DNA from: Longimicrobiaceae bacterium
GTDB taxonomy: Bacteria; Gemmatimonadota; Gemmatimonadetes; Longimicrobiales; Longimicrobiaceae
DNA length: 64,000 nucleotides
Reading direction: 5' to 3'
Assembly (NCBI GenBank): GCA_030146875.1
Contig: JASLAX010000142.1
Location: 1-64,000 of the forward strand
Shown here: positions 1 through 8,033 of the stretch, one piece after another
How the letters are laid out: each line of letters opens with the position of its first letter
Position numbering within the stretch: position 1 is the stretch's first letter
Notes under the pieces: model-generated
What the model was told of the DNA's origin: nothing
The model's database searches: none
Seen by the model: only the letters and a program-made list of their open reading frames with translations
Position numbers and translations under genes: made by a program

Positions 1-412
1 CGTGGGCCGCGCGGACGCGGGCGAGCTGCGCGCGCAGCGGCGAGGCGCCCTCCTCCGCGGCGTCGGCCAGCACGCGGACGCGCGCGGTGTCGCCGCGCCC
101 GGCCAGCGCCTCGGCGGAGAGGAGCGCGGCCCACCCGGCGACCGGCGGCGCGTCGCGGCGCACCCCGTCCAGCACCCGCACGCCCTCGTCCACCCGTCCG
201 GACCGGAGCAGCGCCACGCCGCGGCGAAGCTCCTCCACCGCCCGCGCGCTGTCGCGCAGCGGGCCGGGGGGCAGCGGCGCCGGCCCGGCGGGAGTCGCGG
301 CCGTAGCGGCGGCGGGGCGGTCGTCGTTCGTGGCGGCGTGGATCAGCACGCCCAGGCCGGCCAGGGCCACGACGAAGAGGGCGACGATCAGGACGAGGCG
401 GCGTGGAGGCAT
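1..412 (-). CDS. N-terminus of a membrane-anchored, alpha-helical repeat-like protein (cut by window edge)
   Basis: The reading frame starts at ATG 412 and runs off the left edge after about 137 codons. It opens with MPPRR and one hydrophobic segment (LVLIVALFVVALAGLGVLI, residues about 6-24), then an Ala/Pro-rich linker, then Ala/Leu/Arg-rich helical sequence of TPR character (VEELRRGVALLRSGRVDEGV). This fits a signal-anchored periplasmic protein. Some soluble lytic transglycosylases and TPR lipoproteins begin this way, but no catalytic domain lies inside the window, so I assign no function. It is transcribed leftwards, divergently from the DUF1622 gene. Confidence 0.7.
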   Translation of the reverse strand, partial: MPPRRLVLIVALFVVALAGLGVLIHAATNDDRPAAATAATPAGPAPLPPGPLRDSARAVEELRRGVALLRSGRVDEGVRVLDGVRRDAPPVAGWAALLSAEALAGRGDTARVRVLADAAEEGASPLRAQLARVRAAH

Positions 413-534
413 CCTACCGGGCGCGCGGGGAACGGAGGCGGTCCCGCTCCGACGATTCCATCGGAGGGACCACGGTGCGCGCCTTGCGAAAGGCGTGCCC
501 CGCGACGCCACGCAACCCACGCCGGGAGACGCGG

Positions 535-918
535 ATGGAGTTCGGACCGGAGCTGTTCGACGCCACCGAGCGCGCGGTGATGGACGCCGTGCGGTGGCTG
601 CGCCTGGCGGTGGAGACGCTGGGCGCGCTGGTGATCGCCGCCGGCATCGCGCACGGGGCGTGGAAGCTCGTCCGCCTGCGCGGCGGCGGCCGCGAGGGCT
701 TCCTGAAGACGCGGCTCACCGTGGCCCGCTACCTGGCCCTGGCGCTGGAGTTCCAGCTCGCCGCCGACATCCTGAGCACGGCCATCGCCCCTACCTGGGA
801 CCAGATCGGGAAGCTCGCCGCCATCGCCGTCATCCGCACCGCGCTGAACTGGTTCCTCACCAAGGAGATGGAGGCGGAGACGCGGGAGGTCCAGTCCACC
901 GCCCGCCCGCCGGGCTGA
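535..918 (+). CDS. DUF1622 family small membrane protein
   Basis: 127 aa. The middle and C-terminal parts carry the hydrophobic segments typical of DUF1622: AVETLGALVIAAGIAHGAW (about 28-46), YLALALEFQLAADILSTAI (about 65-83) and IGKLAAIAVIRTALNWFL (about 90-107), followed by KEMEAE. The family is an inner-membrane protein of unknown function. It starts at ATG 535 after a GGGAG purine stretch and is divergent from the partial gene at the left edge. It stands alone; the next coding signals on its strand are the micro-peptides about 310 bp downstream. Family assignment is by sequence resemblance only. Confidence 0.8.
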   Translation: MEFGPELFDATERAVMDAVRWLRLAVETLGALVIAAGIAHGAWKLVRLRGGGREGFLKTRLTVARYLALALEFQLAADILSTAIAPTWDQIGKLAAIAVIRTALNWFLTKEMEAETREVQSTARPPG

Positions 919-1227
919 TCGCGCCGATCCCGAGGGCCGTCCCCGCCCTCCGCCGCCCCGCGTCCCATCGGCCGCGGGGCCGCCCTGCATCCGCCCGCGA
1001 CGCCGCCTCCTCCCGTACCCCCGGCGCGGAGGACGTCGCGTGTGACTCCACCGGCAAGATCCGCCCCGCTCGGCACCTGTCTCTGCCGTGGGTAGGCCGG
1101 TAGCGTTAGCGGGTTCGCGCCGCACCCGGCGCGTGTCAGGAAAATACCCTTCCAGACGCTTTATCCCCAGCGGACTCCCTGCGCCGCGCCCCGGCGGCCG
1201 GCCCGGCCCCGTCCACCCCTGCACAGG
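919..1227. other. Intergenic stretch without recognised content
   Basis: 309 bases between the DUF1622 gene and the tandem micro-peptide genes. It must hold any promoter for the micro-peptides unless they are co-transcribed with DUF1622. I see no convincing -35/-10 pair, no repeat and no plausible ORF of native composition. Confidence 0.4.
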
Positions 1228-1302
1228 ATGGGATCGATGTGCTTCTTCCTGTTCCCCATCCTGGCCTGCAGCGGCGAAGACCGCTGCTTCATCATCAGGT
1301 AG
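1228..1302 (+). CDS. Tandem micro-peptide 1 (FFxLFP...CSGEDxCF type)
   Basis: A tiny frame with two possible starts, ATG 1228 (24 aa) or ATG 1237 (21 aa), ending at TAG 1302. It has a hydrophobic N-terminus (CFFLFPILA) and a polar turn between two cysteines, then ends CSGEDRCFIIR. It is clearly paralogous to the next frame, starting 42 bp downstream. In the shared SGED core the codons differ synonymously: Ser AGC/TCC, Glu GAA/GAG, Asp GAC/GAT, which indicates that the protein is what is conserved. A perfect hairpin follows the pair. I do not recognise the family. It could be a leaderless bioactive peptide, a membrane peptide or a toxin; no modifying enzyme is adjacent. Confidence 0.55.
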   Translation: MGSMCFFLFPILACSGEDRCFIIR

Positions 1303-1343
1303 GCTCCCGCTCCCCTTCGTCCCCCAACCACCACGAGGCGTCC

Positions 1344-1418
1344 ATGTACTTCTTCTTCCTGTTTCCCATGCGCATCTGCTCCGGCGAGGATCTCTGCTTC
1401 ACGATCCCGAGCGCCTGA
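1344..1418 (+). CDS. Tandem micro-peptide 2 (FFxLFP...CSGEDxCF type)
   Basis: 24 aa from ATG 1344, preceded at 7 bp by GAGG as a plausible ribosome binding site. It begins MYFFFLFPM and continues CSGEDLCFTIPSA. Compared with micro-peptide 1 it keeps FF, LFP, the two cysteines six positions apart and the SGED turn, while the linker before the first Cys (RI versus LA) and the C-terminus diverge. The terminator-like hairpin starts 24 bp after the stop codon, so the two peptides look like one short transcript. There is no leader and no recognised protease or synthase nearby. Function unknown. Confidence 0.6.
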   Translation: MYFFFLFPMRICSGEDLCFTIPSA

Positions 1419-1441
1419 GCCGCTCGCCGGTCTGAGCACGA

Positions 1442-1474
1442 AGGGGGCGCCTCCCGCACCGGGAGGCGCCCCCT
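1442..1474. terminator. Perfect 14-bp hairpin after the micro-peptide pair
   Basis: AGGGGGCGCCTCCC, a 5-base loop (GCACC), then GGGAGGCGCCCCCT, fully complementary. No U-tract follows, as is usual for hairpins in this genome. It lies between the rightward peptides and the leftward kinase operon ending at 1607 and could serve both. Confidence 0.7.
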
Positions 1475-1507
1475 CGCCTTCCGCCCCTGCGTTCGCCTCG
1501 CCGCCGC

Positions 1508-1543
1508 GAGGGACTTCTCGCGCGGCAGACGACGACGGAAGGG
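1508..1543 (+). repeat. Interspersed repeat family A, copy 1
   Basis: Shares GGGACTTCTCGCGCGGCAG and the following CGACGACG with 23135-23170 (same strand), and more distantly with the minus strand of 8024-8057. It lies downstream of the kinase operon stop, in non-coding DNA. Confidence 0.65.
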
Positions 1544-1606
1544 AAGAAAAGCGTAGATCACGACCGGGACGAAAACCGGCTTCGTCGCTCCGAAGCGACC
1601 ACGCCG

Positions 1607-3559
1607 TCAGGCGGGCGCGGATAGGCGCGGGATGCGGACCTGGAACACGCTGCCCTTCCCGACCGTGCTGTGCACCTCCACCTCCCCTCCCAGCAGCCGG
1701 GCCAGGTCGCGCGTCACGCTCAGCCCCAGCCCCGTGCCGCCGACCCGCCGCGTCGGCGCCTGCTCGACCTGGGAGAACGGCTCGAAGACCCGCTCCAGGT
1801 GGTCGGGCGAGATGCCGATGCCGTCGTCGCTCACCTCGATCACGGCCGCGTCGCCGTCCCCGCGCACCGACACCCCGATCCCGCCGCGGTCGCTGAACTT
1901 CACCGCGTTGGAGAGCAGGTTCAGGACGATCTGGTGCACCTTCCCGGGGTCCGTCTCCACCGGCATGCCCTGCTCGGGCAGGTCCAGCCGGAAGCCCAGC
2001 TCCTTCTGCCGGGCGAGCGGCTCCACCAGCGCCGCCGCCTCGCGCACCACGTCGGCCAGGTCCACGCGCTCGGGTCGCGCCTCCTCCATCCCCGCCTCCA
2101 TGCGGGAGAAGAGGAGGATCTCCTCGATCAGCGCGAGCAGGTGCTTGGAGCCCACGCGAATGCGGCCGAGCTGCTCGCGCTGCGCGGGGAGGAGCGTGCC
2201 CGCCACCTCCGCGTCCAGCAGGTCCGCGTAGCCGATGATGGCGTTCAGCGGCGTCCGCAGCTCGTGGCTCATCACCGCCAGGAACTGCGACTTGGCCGCG
2301 TTCGCCTGCACCGCGTCGCGGTACGAGCGGGCGCCCTCCACCGCCAGCGCCACGCGCCCCGCCAGGTCCGCGGCCAGCGCCGCGTCCGCGTCGTCCAGGC
2401 GGCGCCCCGCCTCGGTGAGGGCGAGCGTCAGCGCGCCCAGCACGCGTCCCCGGGCCCGCAGGGGCACGGCCACCGCCGCGGGGCCGTTCCCAGGCACGTC
2501 CTCGGGCGGGACACGCACGGGCGCGCCGCGGCGGACCGCCTCGGCGGCGGCGGGGAGCGCGGCGGAGGCGTCGGTCGGCCCGCCCAGGCCGCGCGCCGTC
2601 GACCACTCCCACCTGCCCTCGTCGTCCAGCAGGTGCACGGCGAACAGGTCTGTCACCCGCGGCACCGCCAGCGCGCCCAGGTCCTCCAGCGCCCGCTCGT
2701 GCTCGAGCGAGGAGGCCAGCACGCGCGACGCCTCCCCCAGGAACCACTGCGCGTCCTCGGCCCTGCGCTTCTCCGTCACGTCCGTGTCGGCGCCCACCCA
2801 CTCGCGCACCTCGCCGTCGCGGCGCAGCACGGGCACGGCGCGCACCTGCATGTGCCGCCACTCGCCGTCCGCGCGGCGCAGGCGGTGCTCCACCTCGTAC
2901 GGGGCGCGGCGCTCCAGGGCGGCGCGCCAGAGCGCGGCGGTGCGGGCGCGGTCGTCGGGGTGCACCGCGTCCAGCCACCCCCAGCCGCGCTGCTCCTCCC
3001 CGCTCTGCCCGGTGAACGCGCTCCACCCCGGCTGCTCCTCCTCCAGCGCGCCGCCGGGCGGGGTGCGCCAGACGATCTGCGAGGTCGCCGCCACCAGCGA
3101 GCGGAAGCGCTCCTCGCTGTCGCGCACCGCCTCCTCCACCTGTCGGGCGCGGAGCAGGGCGTTCACGGTGGCGACCAGCTCGCGCGCCTCCACCGGCTGG
3201 GTCAGGTAGCCGTCGGCGCCCAGGTCCAGCCCCTGCACGCGGTGCTCGGGCCCGCGGTACGCGGCGGAGAGGTACAGGACGGGGATGCTGCCGGTGGAGG
3301 GGTCGGACTTGATGCGGCGGCAGACCTCGAAGCCGTTCAGGTCGGGGAGGTTCACGTCCAGCAGCACCATGTCGGGGTGCTCCGACGCCGTCAGGCGCAG
3401 CGCCTCGTGGCCGGTGGCGGCCTCGCGCACGTCGAAGCCCGCCTGCCGCAGGATGCGGGAGGTGGCGTAGCGCCCCGCCTCGTAGTCGTCCACGTTCAGC
3501 ACCAGGATGCGCTCCCGGTGGGTGGATCCCGGCCGCCGGCCCGCCTCAGGCTCCGTCAT
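1607..3559 (-). CDS. Hybrid sensor histidine kinase (REC-PAS-GAF-HisKA-HATPase)
   Basis: 650 aa. An N-terminal receiver domain (about 20-135, phosphoacceptor Asp in VLLDVNLPDLNG, Lys replaced by Gln in YLTQPVEA) is followed by PAS (about 150-265), a GAF-like segment (about 280-420), HisKA (MSHELRTPLNAIIGY) and HATPase_c (N-box LLSNAVKF, G-boxes DDGIGI and GGTGLGL). No membrane segment, so it is cytosolic. It is the last gene of the stressosome operon. ATG 3559 is chosen for its GGAGAGA site; it overlaps the preceding stop by 14 bp. Upstream ATG 3577 is the alternative. The receiver ahead of the sensor suggests input from the previous kinase. Partner inferred, not shown. Confidence 0.9.
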   Translation of the reverse strand: MTEPEAGRRPGSTHRERILVLNVDDYEAGRYATSRILRQAGFDVREAATGHEALRLTASEHPDMVLLDVNLPDLNGFEVCRRIKSDPSTGSIPVLYLSAAYRGPEHRVQGLDLGADGYLTQPVEARELVATVNALLRARQVEEAVRDSEERFRSLVAATSQIVWRTPPGGALEEEQPGWSAFTGQSGEEQRGWGWLDAVHPDDRARTAALWRAALERRAPYEVEHRLRRADGEWRHMQVRAVPVLRRDGEVREWVGADTDVTEKRRAEDAQWFLGEASRVLASSLEHERALEDLGALAVPRVTDLFAVHLLDDEGRWEWSTARGLGGPTDASAALPAAAEAVRRGAPVRVPPEDVPGNGPAAVAVPLRARGRVLGALTLALTEAGRRLDDADAALAADLAGRVALAVEGARSYRDAVQANAAKSQFLAVMSHELRTPLNAIIGYADLLDAEVAGTLLPAQREQLGRIRVGSKHLLALIEEILLFSRMEAGMEEARPERVDLADVVREAAALVEPLARQKELGFRLDLPEQGMPVETDPGKVHQIVLNLLSNAVKFSDRGGIGVSVRGDGDAAVIEVSDDGIGISPDHLERVFEPFSQVEQAPTRRVGGTGLGLSVTRDLARLLGGEVEVHSTVGKGSVFQVRIPRLSAPA

Positions 3560-4931
3560 TCTCTCCGCCCGTCCCACTCTCGGCCTCGCCGCGCCACTCG
3601 CGCGGCACCCGCAGGAAGAAGGTCGATCCCTCGCCGGGCGCGCTGCGCACCCAGACTCTCCCCTCCAGCAGCTCCGCCAGCTTGCGCGAGAGGGGAAGGC
3701 CCAGCCCCGTTCCCCGCACCCGCCGCTGGAGCACCCCGTCCACCTGGGCGAAGTCCTGGAACACCCGCTCCTGGTCCTCGTCCGAGATCCCGATCCCCGT
3801 GTCCGCCACCCGGAACTCCACCTCGTCCGCCGGCTGGTCGTACGCCGCGGAGACGCGCACCTCGCCGCGCTCGGTGAACTTCAGCGCGTTGGAGACGAAG
3901 TTCCGCAGCACCTGCGAGACCTTGGCCTCGTCCCCCGCCAGCGGCGGCAGGGTGGCCACGTCGTCGAAGACCAGCGCCACGTCCTGGCTCACCAGCAGGG
4001 GGCGCAGGGTGGCGCGCAGGGCGTTGAACAGGTCGTCGGCGCGGTACGCCTCCACCCGCACGGCCACCTTCCCCGCCTCCACCCGCGCCGTGTCCAGCAG
4101 GTCGTCCACCAGGTCCAGCAGGTCGCGCGCGGACTTGCGGATGTAGCCGACCTGCTTCTCCTGCTCCTCGGTCAGCTCCCCGTCCACCCGGTCCAGCAGC
4201 AGCCCGGAGAGCGCCAGCACCGAGTCCAGCGGGGTGCGGAACTCGTGGCTCATGTAGGAGAGGAACTGCGCCCGCAGCGAGTTGGCGCGCCGGAGCTGCT
4301 CCACCCGGTCGTCCAATTCGGCGTACAGCGCCACCACCCCGCGGTTGGTGTCCTCCAGCTCCCGGTTCAGGCGCAGGAGGTCCTCCTGCCGCGTGCGCAG
4401 CTCGGCCAGCGCGCGCAGCAGCTCCCGGTTCTGCTCCTCCACCTCGTCGGAGGGGCCGCCGGGCCGCAGCCGCGCCAGCTCCTCCACGATCCGCGCCTCC
4501 GTCCCCGCGTCGGGGGGCGGCGCGCTGGGCGGGAGCGCCCGTGCGAAGGTGACGCGCGTCCCCTTCCCCGGCGCCGAGTCCACGGCGAAGCGGTCCATCA
4601 GGCGGCGCGTCCCCGCCAGCCCGGCGCCCATTCCCGTGCGGGAGACGTAGCGCCCGTCCAGCACCGCCTCCACGTCCGCGATCCCCGGCCCGTCGTCGGA
4701 CACGCACACCTCCAGCACGCGCGTCCAGGGCGGGCCGTCCAGCCGGAACTCCACCCGCCCGCCGCCCGCGTAGCGGAAGGCGTTCCGCGCCACCTCCGAG
4801 ACGGCCGTAGCGATGCGCGTGCCGTCCTGCACGTCGAAGCCCAGCAGCGCCGCGAGCTGCCGCGCGCGCTGGCGGGCCAGCACCACGTCCCCCTCGCCGC
4901 GCAGGGGCAGCGCCAGCAGGGGACGGCTCAC
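3546..4931 (-). CDS. RsbT/RsbW-like ATPase fused to a histidine kinase
   Basis: 461 aa with two GHKL ATPase modules. Residues about 1-130 resemble anti-sigma-factor kinases (SEVARNAFRYAGGG, DDGPGIADV, GMGAGLAGTRRLMD). A coiled-coil region rich in Glu/Arg/Leu (about 150-220) leads to HisKA (YMSHEFRTPLDSVLALSG) and a second HATPase (FVSNALKFTERG, DTGIGISDED, RGTGLGLPLS). GTG 4931 overlaps the upstream stop in GTGA, implying coupled translation. Coupling an RsbT-like switch domain directly to a two-component kinase suggests stressosome output may feed a phosphorelay. That is inference from architecture and operon position. Confidence 0.9.
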   Translation of the reverse strand: MSRPLLALPLRGEGDVVLARQRARQLAALLGFDVQDGTRIATAVSEVARNAFRYAGGGRVEFRLDGPPWTRVLEVCVSDDGPGIADVEAVLDGRYVSRTGMGAGLAGTRRLMDRFAVDSAPGKGTRVTFARALPPSAPPPDAGTEARIVEELARLRPGGPSDEVEEQNRELLRALAELRTRQEDLLRLNRELEDTNRGVVALYAELDDRVEQLRRANSLRAQFLSYMSHEFRTPLDSVLALSGLLLDRVDGELTEEQEKQVGYIRKSARDLLDLVDDLLDTARVEAGKVAVRVEAYRADDLFNALRATLRPLLVSQDVALVFDDVATLPPLAGDEAKVSQVLRNFVSNALKFTERGEVRVSAAYDQPADEVEFRVADTGIGISDEDQERVFQDFAQVDGVLQRRVRGTGLGLPLSRKLAELLEGRVWVRSAPGEGSTFFLRVPREWRGEAESGTGGENDGA

Positions 4932-5962
4932 GTGGCGGCCCGCGGGGGGAGCGGACGCGCATCGCGGGCGGCCAGCACCGTGGCGTCGTCGGTCCCGCGG
5001 CAGAAGTCGCGGTAGAGGACCCCGGCCACGAGCGCCGGGTCGCGCATCGCCAGCCCCGGGTAGCGGTCCAGCGACCAGCGCGTGCCGATCCCGTCGCTGT
5101 GCATCAGCAGCAGCGCCCCCTCGGGCCAGGCGTAGACGAACGACTGCGCCCGGCGCATCTCGTGGCCCACGATCCCGTTGTGGGAGATCATGCTGCGGTG
5201 CTCGCCGGCGTGGATCACCACCCCGGCGATGTTGCCCACCCCCGCGTAGCGCACCTCGCGCGCCGCGTGGTCCACCTCCGCGATCGCCACCGCGGCCCCG
5301 CGCGTGGAGCGCAGCGCCGGGTGCATGGCCTCCAGGATGCGCTCGGGGGGCTCCGCGGCGTGCTGGTGCAGGAGCCGCGCGGCGGTCTCGGACGCCTCGG
5401 CCGCCTCGGGACCGTGGCCCAGCCCGTCCGCCACCATCAGCAGCGTGCGGCCGTCGCCCCCGTCCGTCGCCCAGGCGTCGCCGCACACCTCCTGGCCCGG
5501 CTTGGGAACGTGGACGGCGGACGCCTCCATCGCGGGAGCGTCGTCGTCCTGCCGGTCGCACCAGAGGCGCGCCACCAGCACCGTACCGCCGCCGAGCACG
5601 GAGTGCAGGTCGAAGGCGTCGGAGAGGCGCGAGATGGCGCCCAGCCCGGTGCCGGGCGAGCCAGCGGTGGAGTAGCCGTCGCGCAGGCACTGGGCCGGGT
5701 CGCGCATCCCCGGTCCCCCGTCCAGCGCCAGCACCTCCAGGCCCAGCGTGCCTCCGCGCTCCATCACCCGGGCCAGCAGCGTTCCCCCGCTCCCGGCGTG
5801 CTTCACCAGGTTCCCCGCCGCCTCGGTGACGACCAGGGCCACGCGCGCCGCGTCCTGCTCGCCGAAGCCTGCGGCCTCGGCCAGGCGCACGGCCTGGCGG
5901 CGGGCCTCGCCGGTGTCGCTGGGCTCGTGCACGCGCACCGCGATCCCCGCCCTCACCTCCAC
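4928..5962 (-). CDS. RsbT-like ATPase fused to an RsbX/SpoIIE-type PP2C phosphatase
   Basis: 344 aa. The N-terminus (about 1-135) is a GHKL ATPase of the anti-sigma type (VVTEAAGNLVKHAGSGG, ALDGGPGM, GTGLGAISRLSD). The C-terminus (about 150-335) is a SpoIIE/RsbX-like phosphatase with metal-binding motifs GDAWA, VADGLGHG and HSDGIG. RsbX resets the stressosome by dephosphorylating RsbR/RsbS in Bacillus; the same role is likely here. The start is uncertain: GTG 5962 is used, but GTG 5956 would give the GTGA overlap seen elsewhere in this operon. Cytosolic. Confidence 0.88.
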   Translation of the reverse strand: MEVRAGIAVRVHEPSDTGEARRQAVRLAEAAGFGEQDAARVALVVTEAAGNLVKHAGSGGTLLARVMERGGTLGLEVLALDGGPGMRDPAQCLRDGYSTAGSPGTGLGAISRLSDAFDLHSVLGGGTVLVARLWCDRQDDDAPAMEASAVHVPKPGQEVCGDAWATDGGDGRTLLMVADGLGHGPEAAEASETAARLLHQHAAEPPERILEAMHPALRSTRGAAVAIAEVDHAAREVRYAGVGNIAGVVIHAGEHRSMISHNGIVGHEMRRAQSFVYAWPEGALLLMHSDGIGTRWSLDRYPGLAMRDPALVAGVLYRDFCRGTDDATVLAARDARPLPPRAAT

Positions 5963-6357
5963 TTCACCACGGTGATGCGCGTCCCTTCGCCGGGGCGGGA
6001 GTCGATCGCGAACTCGTTCACCAGCCGACGCGAGCCGCCCAGCCCCAGCCCCAGCCCCTTTCCGGAGGTGTAGCCGTCGCGCAGGGCCAGCTCCACGTCG
6101 GGGATGCCGGGGCCCTGGTCCTCGAAGAGCAGGCGGATCCCCTTTCGGGGCCCGTCCTCCACCACCTCCATGCGCACGCTCCCGCCGCCGCCGTAGACGA
6201 TGGTGTTGCGGGCCAGCTCGCTGGTGGCGGTCACCAGCTTGGTCTGGTCGACGAGCGAGAAGCCCATCTCCACCGCCCAGCTCCGCACCGTCTGGCGCGC
6301 CAGCACGACGTCGTCGTCGGAGCGCAGGGGGCGCACCTCATTCCTCCCGGTCGGCAT
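5953..6357 (-). CDS. rsbT: Stressosome serine/threonine kinase RsbT
   Basis: 134 aa, the usual length for RsbT. It carries the GHKL motifs TSELARNTIVYGGGG (N-box), EDQGPGIPDV and KGLGLGLGGSRRLVNEF. In known stressosomes RsbT phosphorylates the STAS domains of RsbS and RsbR, is released, and activates a downstream partner. ATG 6357 has a strong GGGGAGGG site and overlaps the end of rsbS by 20 bp, supporting translational coupling. Gene order R-S-T matches characterised modules. Confidence 0.93.
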   Translation of the reverse strand: MPTGRNEVRPLRSDDDVVLARQTVRSWAVEMGFSLVDQTKLVTATSELARNTIVYGGGGSVRMEVVEDGPRKGIRLLFEDQGPGIPDVELALRDGYTSGKGLGLGLGGSRRLVNEFAIDSRPGEGTRITVVKWR

Positions 6358-6739
6358 CGCCCTCCCCCGCCACCCCCGGACGCTCCGCCAGCGATCGGTG
6401 GAGGATCTCCATCCCCCGCTCCACGTTCAGGGCGGTGCGCACCCCGGGCAGCGACAGCCCCAGCTCCACCAGGGTGATGGCCACCGCGGGCTGCATCCCC
6501 ACCACCACCGTCTCCGCGTCCAGCACCCGCGCCACGCTGGCGATGTTCCCCAGCACCCGGCCGATGAACGAGTCCACGATCTCCAGGGCGGAGATGTCGA
6601 TCAGCACCCCCATGGCCCCCTCGCGCACGATCCGCTCCGCCAGGTCGTCCTGCAGGGTCAGCGCGAGGCGGTCGTGCATGTCCACCTGGATGGTGACCAG
6701 GAGCAGCCGGCCGATCTTGAGGATGGGGATCCGCTCCAT
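6338..6739 (-). CDS. rsbS: Stressosome scaffold protein RsbS (STAS domain)
   Basis: 133 aa, a single STAS domain. The phosphoacceptor serine lies in IDISALEIVDSFIGR (Ser57 counted from ATG 6739), equivalent to Ser59 of Bacillus RsbS. It forms the core of the stressosome with RsbR and sequesters RsbT. It starts 7 bp after the rsbR stop and overlaps rsbT, so the three are one transcription unit. The last 20 or so residues (LAERPGVAGEGDADREE) extend past the STAS fold and look disordered. Confidence 0.93.
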   Translation of the reverse strand: MERIPILKIGRLLLVTIQVDMHDRLALTLQDDLAERIVREGAMGVLIDISALEIVDSFIGRVLGNIASVARVLDAETVVVGMQPAVAITLVELGLSLPGVRTALNVERGMEILHRSLAERPGVAGEGDADREE

Positions 6740-6746
6740 CGGCCCC

Positions 6747-7619
6747 TCAGCCCCGCGCCACGGCGGAGAGCTTCGCGACGGTGAACCCGGTCTGCCGCAG
6801 GGCCAGGGCGATGGCGTCGGCCAGCGTGGCCTTGGTCACCACGCCCTCCAGCACCACGCCCAGGTGCACGATGGTCTGCGCGATCTGGGGCCGGATGCCG
6901 CTGATGATGCAGTCCGCCCCCATGAGCCGCGCCGCCTGCACGGTCTTGATCAGGTGCTGCGCCACCAGCGTGTCCACCATGGGCACACCGGTGATGTCGA
7001 TGATGGCGACCGACGCCTCCGTCTCCACGATGCGCTGCAGCAGGTTCTCCATCACGATCTGCGTGCGCGCGCTGTCCAGCGTTCCGATCAGCGGCACGGC
7101 CACCACCCCCTCCCACAGCTTCACCACGGGGGTGGAGAGCTCCAGCAGCTCCTGCTGCTGCCGCGCGATCACCTCCTCGCGGCTGCGCTGGTACGCCTCG
7201 GTGGTGTACAGGCCGAGCTGGTCCAGCAGCTCGGTGACGCGCCACACCTCGGCCGCCAGCGTCTCGGGGTCGTCCACTCGCCCGCGGAGCTGCTCGAAGA
7301 GGGGGCGCTTGAGCGAGAAGACGAAGGTGGCGGTCTCCGAGGGCGAGAAGCCCTGCAGGGCCCGCCGCCGCGACACGCTGGACAGGAACTCGCGCACCGG
7401 GTCCCACGCCGCCCCCGCGGGGTCCTCGAAGCCGGCCGTCTGCGACACGTCGGTCAGGATGCGCAGCAGCTCCGTGGAGTGCTGCCGCAGCTCCGCCGCC
7501 GAGAGCAGGTCCGGGCGCAGGGAGGTGGTCGCGAGCTGCTCTTCCAGCCAGCGCGAGAGGATGGCGTCGGAGCGGCTGGCCAGGATCTCGGGGATCCGGC
7601 TCCCACCGGGGCTCGTCAT
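6747..7619 (-). CDS. rsbR: Stressosome sensor RsbR (RsbRD-like N-domain plus STAS)
   Basis: 290 aa. The N-terminal part (about 1-165) is helical and resembles the RsbRD / non-haem globin-like sensory domain of RsbR paralogues. The C-terminal STAS domain (about 170-285) has the conserved phospho-threonine context DITGVPMVDTLVAQHL. It begins the operon. ATG 7619 (MTSPGG) is preferred because the longer frame from ATG 7694 adds Pro-rich sequence with no ribosome binding site. There is no membrane segment. The signal sensed cannot be read from the sequence. Confidence 0.9.
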   Translation of the reverse strand: MTSPGGSRIPEILASRSDAILSRWLEEQLATTSLRPDLLSAAELRQHSTELLRILTDVSQTAGFEDPAGAAWDPVREFLSSVSRRRALQGFSPSETATFVFSLKRPLFEQLRGRVDDPETLAAEVWRVTELLDQLGLYTTEAYQRSREEVIARQQQELLELSTPVVKLWEGVVAVPLIGTLDSARTQIVMENLLQRIVETEASVAIIDITGVPMVDTLVAQHLIKTVQAARLMGADCIISGIRPQIAQTIVHLGVVLEGVVTKATLADAIALALRQTGFTVAKLSAVARG

Positions 7620-7927
7620 CGGCGTCTCGGGGGTGAGCGGGGTCGGTCGGGACGGGGGCGCGGGACCCCCGAAAACGGCGTGCGCGGGGGTCATCCGGCG
7701 CGGCGTGGGCGAGCCGCGTCCACGCAGGAAGCATACCCGGTAGCCGCCCCACGCGCGGGCTCCGGCGGGTTCCCGCGACGCCTCCGTCCAACGGCGACTG
7801 CCGGCCTCACGCAGAGGGCGCGGAGACGCGGCCGCACGCGTCGCCCCGCCCGTCCGCCGGCGGCCCGGTGGCCACCATCGCCCATCCTCCTCTCACCTTC
7901 CGTCTCGTCTGAGACGACAACAGAACG

Positions 7928-8033
7928 AGGGAGTTCAGGGAGTGGGGGGAGTTTTGGGGCGCTCGGGCAGAAAACCCGATCGGCGCAGTCCCCAAACTCC
8001 CTGAAATCTTCTGAACTCCCCCTCCTTTTCGTC
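7928..8033. repeat. Long imperfect inverted repeat
   Basis: The left arm GAGGGAGTTCAGGGAGTG... with GGAGTTTTGGGG pairs imperfectly with the right arm CCCCAAACTCCCTGAAAT... ending CTGAACTCCCCCTC. The centre is GCTCGGGCAGAAAACCCGATCG. This would fold into a long bulged hairpin in RNA or extruded DNA. It lies downstream of the opp operon stop and may act as its terminator, or be a small non-autonomous element. Confidence 0.5.

Noticed and set aside
1607..3577. ATG 3577 as kinase start
   Set aside because: ATG 3559 has a better ribosome binding site and the usual slight overlap with the upstream gene.
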